Translations under genes and position numbers: made by a program | The notes under the pieces: generated by a model | Told to the model about the DNA's origin: nothing | Seen by the model: the letters and a program-made list of their open reading frames with translations, nothing else | Database searches by the model: none | Assembly: GCA_013695975.1 (NCBI GenBank) | Contig: JACCZL010000592.1 | Location: 1-11,448 of the forward strand | From: Chloroflexota bacterium | Lineage (GTDB): Bacteria; Chloroflexota; UBA6077; JACCZL01 | Direction: 5' to 3' | DNA length: 11,448 bases | Shown: piece by piece, positions 5,929-11,448 of the stretch | Layout of the letters: the number at the start of each line of letters is the position of its first letter | How positions within the stretch are numbered: position 1 is the first letter of the stretch

Positions 5929-7272
5929 GTGATAGGCGTCGCTGATCTCAAGGGACGGAAGCGATTTACCCACCTGTATCGGCGAGCCGGTTTTGGGGCG
6001 ACGACGGCCGAGATCGACGCGGCGATGGCGCTCGAGCGGCGCGAGGACCAGGCCTTCGAGCGGGCTGTCGACAACCTCCTGGACTACGCAGCTCAGGCCG
6101 AGGTTCCCGATCGGATCACTCCGGTCGTGGAGACCGAGCTGGTCCAGTGGTGGCTGGAGCGGATGGTCCGCACCAGACGACCGCTGCTCGAGAAGATGGT
6201 CTTTTTCTAGCATGACCACTTTGCCAGCTCGATCGAGAAGGACGGGATCGAGGTGCCAGAGATGCTGCGGCAGAACCAGTTCTTCCGCACGAACGCCCTG
6301 GCCGCCTTTGGGCAGGTCCTGGACGGGATCTCGCGCGACCCGGCGATGATCCTCTGGCTGGACCTGAACTCCAATCGCAAAAACAGCCCCAACGAGAATT
6401 GGGCCCGCGAGCTGATGGAGCTGTTTGCCCTCGGCATCGGGACGCCGGCCGCGCCGAACTACAGCGAGGCGGACATCAAGCAGGCGACCAGGGCCTTTAC
6501 CGGCTATACGATCGGGGCCGACGGCAACTTCTTCTTCAACACGGCCCAGCACGACAGCAGCACCAAGACCGTCCTCGGCAAGACCTGCGAGTCGGGCGAC
6601 CAGGTTAACGCCATCCTGCTGCAGCACGTGAGGAACGGCCGCAACGTCTGCGCCTACTACCTGGCGGCCAAGCTTTTCAGCTTCTTCGCCTATCCGGTCA
6701 CGCCCGACTCCTCGGTCGTCGGCGACTTGGCCAAGACCTTTCTCAATGCGGGTCACTCGATCCGGGCGCTGGTCGAGGCGATCCTGAAATCGAGGGAGTT
6801 CTCCTCGACGACGGCCTATCGCGCGCTGATCAAGTCGCCGGTCGAGGAGGCCACGGCCGCGCTGCGGATGCTCGGGGCTGAGCGCGTGCCGAGCAGCGGC
6901 GTGATGAGCGCGCTCGACGCTCAGGGGCAGCGACTGTTCCGCCCGCCTGACGTTGGCGGCTGGCAGTCGGGCCGGGGCTGGGTCAATGTCAGCACGGTCC
7001 TCAGCCGCGACAACATGAACGCCAGGATCGTCAACAGCCTCGGCAAGCCGGAGCTAACTGAGGCCGGCGGCCAGCCGGTCGCGACGCTCCTGCAGGGTCT
7101 GACGACCGGTACCGCGAAGGTCGACAAGGTGATCGGGCTGCTGGTGGATGGGGACCTTCCGTCGACAACGCGGAGCGCGCTGGTGACCTACGCCAACACG
7201 GCGACCACCGACGAAAAAACTCGCGGACTCTTCAACCTGGTCCTGGCCCAGCCGGCCTACCAGCTCAACTAA
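5929..7272 (+). pseudogene. DUF1800 family protein interrupted by an in-frame TAG
   Basis: The frame reads through 448 codons with one internal stop, TAG at 6208-6210 (codon 94). Before it come RFTHLYRRAGFGATTAEID (about 12-30) and RRPLLEKMVFF (83-93). After it come HDHFASSIEKDG, then NENWARELMELFALGIG (155-171), YSEADIKQATRAFTGYTIG and a C-terminal QPAYQLN. These are DUF1800 signatures in one frame on both sides. Family members read roughly EKMxxFWHxHFxxS here, so the stop replaces a Trp codon (TGG to TAG, one base). GTG 5929 is the only reasonable start; no good ribosome-binding site precedes it. The protein may be cut to 93 residues, restarted at ATG 6262 (GAGG 8 bases upstream), read through, or intact if the base is a sequence error. 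DUF1800 genes usually sit beside DUF1501, as here; their function is not established. Confidence 0.85.
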
Positions 7273-7274
7273 AC

Positions 7275-7320
7275 GGTAGATCGTAGACGGGGAAGACTTC
7301 CCCCCCGTATGCCGTCTACC
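7275..7320. repeat. Hairpin between DUF1800 and DUF1501 genes
   Basis: GTAGACGG (7283-7290) pairs with CCGTCTAC (7312-7319), and inside it GGGGAA and TTCCCC around 7289-7303 form a second stem. Outer bases GGTAGA (7275-7280) and TCTACC (7315-7320) are also complementary. It fills the spacer just after the DUF1800 stop. The 8-mer GTAGACGG also occurs at 5878-5885 inside the loop of the repeat upstream of DUF1800, suggesting a related element. There is no T-run, so termination is uncertain. Confidence 0.7.
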
Positions 7321-7336
7321 TCGAAAGGGTGTCATC

Positions 7337-8833
7337 GTGAATCGACGAAAGTTCCTGCAGCAGGGCGCCACCATGGTCGCGGCTGGGTGGGCCGTGCCCT
7401 CGTTCGTCGCTGAGACGGCTCGGCTCGTCGAGGCGGGCAGCCCCTTCGCGGCGACCGCCAGCGCGGCCGGACGGCGGGTCCTCGTCATCGTCCAGTATGC
7501 CGGTGGCAACGACGGCGTCAACACGCTGATCCCCTACGGCGATCCGACCTACTATTCGCCGAACGTTCGGCCCGCGCTCCAGATCCCGCGGCCGACGGCG
7601 ACGACGACCGATCCGAAGGTGATCCCGCTGACCGACTACGTCGGACTGCACCCGAGCCTGACCCGGCTCAAGCAGCGCTGGGACCGCGACCAGGTGGCGA
7701 TCGTCCAGGGCGTCAGCTACCCGAATCCCAACCGTTCGCACTTCCGCGGGACCGACATCTGGGAGTCGGCCGTGCCCGACCGCCTCGAGCCGAAAGGGTG
7801 GATGGGGCGCTACCTCCAGACCTGTAGCTGTCAGCGCTCCGACCATCTGGAGGCGCTCGCGGTCGGGATGAGCTCGGTGCCCGGGACCTTCTGGACGGAG
7901 ATGGCGCTGGTCCCGGCCGTCGCCAGCATCGGCAGCTTCCGCTATGCGGGCGTCGGCGGCAGCAACCAGCGCGTGATCGAGATCCAGACCCTCCGCAACG
8001 CCCTGGCCCAGTCTGACGGGCACCCCGAGGGAGAGTTCCTCCGCCAGTCGATCCTGACTGCCCTGACCGACGCCGACATCCTCCAGGCGGCGGCCAGTAG
8101 CTACATCCCGGTCGGGGCCTACCCGACCAATGGCTTCGGCAACAGCATGAAGCTCGTGGCGCAGCTCGTCGCCGCCGACGTCGGCACCAGCGTCTTCTAC
8201 GTCTCGATCGGCGGCTTCGACACCCGCGCCAATCAGCTCGCCAACCACGCCAGCCTGCTGTCGACGTTCGATCAGGCGATCGACGCCTTCTTCCAGGACA
8301 TGGAGGCGAAGGGCCGAGAAGATGACGTCACCGTGATGACCTTCAGCGAGTTCGGGCGGCGGCTGGCCGGCAACGGCAGCGCCGGCTCCGATCACGGCAT
8401 CGCGGCGCCGATGCTCCTGCTGGGCGGCTCGCTCAAGCCGGGGCTCCACGGCGCCTACCCGAGTCTGACTGACCTGGACGACGGCGACCTCAAGATGCAG
8501 ATCGACTTCCGTTCCGTTTACGCCAGCGTCCTCCAGGATTGGCTCAACGTTGCGCCCGGCCCGATCCTCGGCGGGACCTTCCCGACACTCGGTCTGTTCC
8601 AGACCGGCTCGACCACGCCGACGGCCACGCCGACGCCGTCGATCACGCACACCCCCACGCCGACCACCGGCCTCGCGACGGCCACGCCGACGGCGACCGC
8701 TACGCCCACGCTGGTGGGGGCGACCGCGACGCCGACGATGACCAGGACCCCGACCTCCACGCCAGTCGGCGCCAAGCCGACCAAGACACCGGAACCGACC
8801 AGGGTGCCCCGGCCCACGCGGACCCCGCGTTGA
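7337..8833 (+). CDS. DUF1501 family protein, Tat-exported, with Thr-Pro C-terminal tail
   Basis: Exported protein of 498 residues in the DUF1501 family, which belongs to the alkaline phosphatase/sulfatase fold group; the reaction is unknown. NRRKFLQQG (2-10) before a hydrophobic stretch is a twin-arginine signal, so it is probably exported folded. Core motifs in order are VQYAGGNDGVNTLIP (52-66), SHFRGTDIWESA (134-145), VSIGGFDTRANQ (289-300), MTFSEFGRRLAGN (334-346), SDHG (351-354) and DFRSVYASVLQDWL (390-403). The Asp and His in these motifs are candidate metal ligands. Residues 425-498 are a low-complexity Thr-Pro tail ending in PTRVPRPTRTPR, with no sorting motif. The start is GTG 7337, with AAAGGG 7 bases upstream and the Tat motif right after it. 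It follows DUF1800 in the common pairing and precedes the copper protein gene by 43 bases, so one transcript is likely. Confidence 0.92.
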   Translation: MNRRKFLQQGATMVAAGWAVPSFVAETARLVEAGSPFAATASAAGRRVLVIVQYAGGNDGVNTLIPYGDPTYYSPNVRPALQIPRPTATTTDPKVIPLTDYVGLHPSLTRLKQRWDRDQVAIVQGVSYPNPNRSHFRGTDIWESAVPDRLEPKGWMGRYLQTCSCQRSDHLEALAVGMSSVPGTFWTEMALVPAVASIGSFRYAGVGGSNQRVIEIQTLRNALAQSDGHPEGEFLRQSILTALTDADILQAAASSYIPVGAYPTNGFGNSMKLVAQLVAADVGTSVFYVSIGGFDTRANQLANHASLLSTFDQAIDAFFQDMEAKGREDDVTVMTFSEFGRRLAGNGSAGSDHGIAAPMLLLGGSLKPGLHGAYPSLTDLDDGDLKMQIDFRSVYASVLQDWLNVAPGPILGGTFPTLGLFQTGSTTPTATPTPSITHTPTPTTGLATATPTATATPTLVGATATPTMTRTPTSTPVGAKPTKTPEPTRVPRPTRTPR

Positions 8834-8876
8834 GCGGCCCGTTCTCGCGGCGGCCGCGTTGCCGTTGGAGTGATTG

Positions 8877-9893
8877 ATGCACGATCGAGCAACCCCGAGC
8901 AAGCGCAACCCCCTCCGTCGGCTGGCCGCCCGCGCCCTGCCGACGCTGCTGGCGCTGGCGGGGCTGATGGCGGGGCTGAGCCTGGTGCCGGCGGCCGAGT
9001 CCGACGCGCCGATCGTGGCGCTGGCGGCCGAGGCCAGCCGGTCGAAGTCGACGCCGGTCCCCAGTTCGTCGGTTAGAGATGATCGGGGCCCCCGGGGGGG
9101 CCAGGCCGGCCAGAGGCCGACCAGGGAGCCTCGGCCGACGCGCGAGCCCGACCCGACTCGAACGCCCCAGCCGGAGAAGCCGCGGCTGCGGATCGTGTCG
9201 CCGCGCTCCGGCGAGGTCGTGACCGGGCCGACCGTCGAGGTCGTCTGGGAGGTCGACGGCTTCGACGTGATCCCGGCCTCGCAGGCAACGCGCCGCGAGG
9301 ACCGCCACATCCACATCCTGCTCGACCGTGACGCCTCGCCGTACCTCAAGGGAGCCCAGCCCTTCCTCGTCGGCGACCCCGGGATCGTCCACACCGCCAA
9401 CCGTAGGGTGACCTTCCAGAACGTCGCCCCCGGCCGCCATCGCCTCGACGCGATCACCGGCTACGCCAACCACGTCGCCTGGAAGCCGCCAATCGCGGAC
9501 TCGCGGAGCTTCACGGTGGTCGGCGGGCCGGCCCAGGCCACCGCGACTCCGACCGTGACGGCCACGGCCACGGCCACTCCGACAGCGACGACCGGCGCGA
9601 CGCCCACCGCGACGCCCGGGGGCCCGACAACGGTCGAGGCGACGATCGCCAATTACGTTTACCTGCCGGACCCGATCGTCATCTCGGTCGGCGACACGAT
9701 CCGCTGGTCGAACCTGGACGACGACGTCCACACCGTGACGTCGGAGGCGACGGATGGCAACGGCCAGCCGCTCTGGACCTCGCCGCGGCTCAGTCTGGAC
9801 GAGGAGTACCGCCAGACGTTCGCGGACCGCGGGACCTTCTTCTACATCTGCGAGCCCCACCCCCAGATGCGCGCCGAGATCACGGTCAGGTAG
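8877..9893 (+). CDS. Exported DUF4399-like and blue-copper (cupredoxin) two-domain protein
   Basis: Exported protein of 338 residues. The basic N-terminus and hydrophobic 16-40 form a signal peptide or anchor. A Pro/Arg/Thr linker (80-102, PTREPRPTREPDPTRTPQPE) leads to a domain at about 103-214 with DRHIHILLDRDASPY (142-156), VAPGRHRLDAIT and ANHVAWKPP, resembling DUF4399. A Thr-Pro-Ala linker (220-250) is followed by a plastocyanin-like domain (252-338). Its ligands are visible as His285 (DDDVHTVTS), Cys325, His328 and Met331 (C-E-P-H-P-Q-M), a complete type I copper site. It may carry electrons or bind copper outside the membrane; the partner is not evident. ATG 8877 has GGAG six bases upstream. 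It is the last gene of the plus-strand block, and its 3' end overlaps the VOC gene by 8 bases tail to tail. Confidence 0.88.
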   Translation: MHDRATPSKRNPLRRLAARALPTLLALAGLMAGLSLVPAAESDAPIVALAAEASRSKSTPVPSSSVRDDRGPRGGQAGQRPTREPRPTREPDPTRTPQPEKPRLRIVSPRSGEVVTGPTVEVVWEVDGFDVIPASQATRREDRHIHILLDRDASPYLKGAQPFLVGDPGIVHTANRRVTFQNVAPGRHRLDAITGYANHVAWKPPIADSRSFTVVGGPAQATATPTVTATATATPTATTGATPTATPGGPTTVEATIANYVYLPDPIVISVGDTIRWSNLDDDVHTVTSEATDGNGQPLWTSPRLSLDEEYRQTFADRGTFFYICEPHPQMRAEITVR

Positions 9894-10734
9894 AGGGGGC
9901 CAGGGTCAGGCGGGCGCCGAGGGCCGGACCGGAGTCGATCAGGAGGCCGCCGGGGACGCCCGGGGCTGGCCCGACGGATGTCCCGCGCCTGGTCAGCTCG
10001 CGCCGCGCTTCTTCGAGCTGCTCGACGGCGACGACGGCCTGGAACGGCCCCTCACCCAGCGCGGCGAGCGCGTCTTCGACCAGACCGGGTCCGGCCGGCG
10101 TGAGCAGGCGAACCCGGCAGCGGCCGGCGGTAAAGCGGGCGCCGGCGGCGGCCAGCTCCGGCTCGGGGTCGCGATCGACGAGCGGCAGGCCGAGCTGGCG
10201 CTCGTAGAGATCGGCGGCGCCCTCGAGGTCGGCCACGACGACAGCGATCTCGGCGACCGTCCGAGCGCCGTTGGGATGCGCGCCTGGCGCCTCGCGGACC
10301 AGGCGCTCCTCGTCTGGTTGGTCCCACTGGATCAGGAACGGCCAGGGCTTGCGATACTGGTCGCCGCCAGGCACGAGCAGGCGCCAGGACAGGCTGGTCC
10401 CGTCCGGCCGCTGGCGCTGCATGGCGAACGGCCCGGTGGCCTCCAGGCCGGCTGCGCGCAGACGGTCGGCGTCGGCGTCGATGTCGATGGTGGCCAGGGC
10501 GAAGGCGGCGAGGCCACCGGCGTGACGGCGGAGGAGCTGGGCCAGACTGTCGCGGCCGGCCCGCGTGGCCTCGCCCTCATCGTAGATCGCGATCAGCTCC
10601 AGATAATCCAGGCCGAAGCGGATGAGCGTGTTCTCGGTGCCCCGCCCGGTGTGGCGTCCGCCCGGCCGGACGTCGAAGCCCAGCCCGTCGGCGTACGCCT
10701 TCGAGGCCGCGGCCAGATCGCGGACGGCGATCAC
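9886..10734 (-). CDS. VOC superfamily (glyoxalase-like) protein
   Basis: Cytoplasmic protein of 282 residues from GTG 10734, with two VOC-type halves. The first has VRDLAAASKAYADGLGFDVRPGGRHTGRGTENTLIRFGLDYLELIAI (4-50), a pattern seen in Glyoxalase_3-like proteins, including a GGRH and a conserved Glu in YLEL. The second has AEIAVVVADLEGAADLYERQLGLPLVDRD (161-189). The reaction is unknown; members act on or bind small molecules, often with a metal. The start is suspect. The conserved first strand FDHLVIAV begins upstream of this GTG in the same frame, with its His outside the annotated protein, yet no ATG, GTG or TTG exists there. ATA 10758 (following GGGGG by 7 bases) would restore ITNRFDHLVIAV and give 290 residues. 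It is divergent from the enolase-superfamily gene. Confidence 0.85.
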   Translation of the reverse strand: MIAVRDLAAASKAYADGLGFDVRPGGRHTGRGTENTLIRFGLDYLELIAIYDEGEATRAGRDSLAQLLRRHAGGLAAFALATIDIDADADRLRAAGLEATGPFAMQRQRPDGTSLSWRLLVPGGDQYRKPWPFLIQWDQPDEERLVREAPGAHPNGARTVAEIAVVVADLEGAADLYERQLGLPLVDRDPEPELAAAGARFTAGRCRVRLLTPAGPGLVEDALAALGEGPFQAVVAVEQLEEARRELTRRGTSVGPAPGVPGGLLIDSGPALGARLTLAPST

Positions 10735-10803
10735 CAGGTGGTCGAATCGGTTGGTTATCGGAGCACCCCCGCGGACAGGATAGCCGGTTTGGCGCGCCGC
10801 CCG

Positions 10804-10825
10804 CGGATCGGAGTACCGTGATCCG
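10804..10825. promoter_or_regulatory. Small inverted repeat in the VOC/enolase-type divergent spacer
   Basis: CGGATC (10804-10809) and GATCCG (10820-10825) are perfect inverted arms around a 10-base centre, in the roughly 100-base spacer between two divergent genes. The position suits an operator, but the arms are short and no regulator gene is nearby. I see no convincing -35/-10 pair in this spacer. Confidence 0.22.
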
Positions 10826-10853
10826 AGAGGAGCAACGCCAGGAGGTTTGCCGC

Positions 10854-11448
10854 GTGAAGGTCACGGAGCTTCGGCTGCTGCAGGTCAGCGGCACGATGGA
10901 GTCTGGAGGCGAGTTCTGGGAGGAGCGGCTGATCCGGCCGATCGACGTCTATCCGGAGCATCGGGTGGAGGGGCCGGCGTTCCTCGAGAAGCTGGGCGAG
11001 GGGCGCTATCGGCTAGAGCAGGTCTTCGTCCGGATCGAGACCGACGAGGGAGTCAGCGGGGTGGCTGGACCGATCCGGCTCGACCAGGCGTTCGTCATCG
11101 ACACCCAGCTTCGGCCGTTGGTCGTTGGGGCCGACCCGCTGGCGCATGAGCTGATCTGGGACAAGCTCTACCGCTTTTCGGTCCACGGGCGGAAGGGCAC
11201 GACGATGATGGCGATCAGCGCGATCGACTGCGCACTCTGGGACCTGAAGGGCCGCTGGGCCAACGCGCCGGTCTACCGCCTGCTCGGTGGGCCGATCCGC
11301 ACCGAGATCCCAGCCTATGCGAGCGCCTTGGGCTACTCGATCGAGCCCGGGCGGGCCGCGGCGCGGGCGCGCGAATTCGTCGAGCAGGGCTACCGGGCCA
11401 CCAAGTGGTTCTTTCGTCACGGCCCGGCCGATGGGCCGTCTGGCATGG
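10854..11448 (+). CDS. Mandelate racemase/muconate lactonizing-type enolase superfamily enzyme, 3' end cut
   Basis: N-terminal 198 residues of a cytoplasmic enolase-superfamily enzyme, probably an acid-sugar dehydratase or a related enzyme; the substrate cannot be assigned because the barrel's metal ligands lie beyond the edge. The capping domain shows VRIETDEGVSGVAGP (59-73), RPLVVGADPLAHELIWDKLYR (87-107) and AISAIDCALWDLKGRWANAPVYRLLGG (120-146), all typical. The barrel starts at about 151 (TEIPAYASALG), and GYRATKWFFRHGPADG (179-194) occupies the place where many members carry a KxK or related catalytic motif; here Lys184 is followed by Trp-Phe-Phe-Arg, so the subgroup is atypical. GTG 10854 has a clear GGAGG (10841-10845) 8 bases upstream. 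The gene points away from the VOC gene. Confidence 0.9.
   Translation, partial: MKVTELRLLQVSGTMESGGEFWEERLIRPIDVYPEHRVEGPAFLEKLGEGRYRLEQVFVRIETDEGVSGVAGPIRLDQAFVIDTQLRPLVVGADPLAHELIWDKLYRFSVHGRKGTTMMAISAIDCALWDLKGRWANAPVYRLLGGPIRTEIPAYASALGYSIEPGRAAARAREFVEQGYRATKWFFRHGPADGPSGM

Noticed and set aside
6208..6210. Pyrrolysine or a reassigned UAG
   Set aside because: Many genes here appear to end at TAG normally (for example 2467-2469 and 9891-9893), and no pyrrolysine genes are in view, so general reassignment is unlikely.
5920..6756. A 278-codon minus-strand frame opposite DUF1800
   Set aside because: It has no recognisable domain or ribosome-binding site and covers a region where the plus strand has family motifs. 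It is an antisense shadow, even though it lacks the stop present in the plus frame.
8620..8830. Short direct repeats that might be a CRISPR array or minisatellite
   Set aside because: The repeats are irregular Thr-Pro-Ala codons in frame within DUF1501. There are no constant repeats with unique spacers. The same holds for 9535-9625.
9082..9100. G/C homopolymer run as a frameshift site in the copper protein
   Set aside because: The signal peptide before it and the two domains after it are in the same frame, so no frameshift has occurred.
7316..9457. A 713-codon open frame on the minus strand
   Set aside because: It lies opposite the DUF1501 and copper protein genes, which have clear motifs, start sites and signal peptides. 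The predicted product is a low-complexity Arg/Gly-rich sequence, as expected for antisense frames in GC-rich DNA.

Overview
The window is GC-rich, densely coded bacterial DNA. It most resembles Chloroflexota, perhaps near Thermomicrobia/Sphaerobacter. This is inferred from exported proteins with long Thr-Pro tails, an F420-type luciferase-like oxidoreductase, a DUF1800/DUF1501 pair and GC-rich codon use. No rRNA, tRNA, CRISPR array, transposase or phage gene is visible, and no gene-free stretch exceeds 300 bases.

Left part (1-2469): a minus-strand pair encodes an MFS exporter followed by a luciferase-like flavin/F420 oxidoreductase that runs off the left edge. Divergent from it, a small four-cysteine protein of unknown function has a promoter-like box that overlaps its only ATG.

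Minus-strand block (2483-5241): in transcription order, a secreted choice-of-anchor P-like protein with a Thr-Pro tail, a GNAT acetyltransferase and an alpha/beta hydrolase. Between the last two lies a compact double palindrome whose two halves differ by compensatory base changes.

Plus-strand block (5485-9893): an exported carboxypeptidase-regulatory-like (beta-sandwich) protein, a DUF1800 gene interrupted by one in-frame TAG at a family-conserved Trp, a Tat-exported DUF1501 protein with a Thr-Pro tail, and an exported protein joining a DUF4399-like domain to a blue-copper domain. Heptamer-based hairpins sit on either side of the DUF1800 gene. All these products are probably outside the membrane, so the block looks like a cell-surface module. 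The biochemical role of DUF1800/DUF1501 is not established.

Right part (9886-11448): a minus-strand VOC/glyoxalase-like protein overlaps the copper protein gene tail to tail. Divergent from it is the start of an enolase-superfamily (mandelate racemase/muconate lactonizing type) enzyme, cut by the right edge.

The strongest observations are the TAG in DUF1800, the covarying double palindrome, the heptamer hairpins, and two genes whose best start sites would be non-canonical ATC or ATA codons. I did not find a convincing new defence or mobile system.
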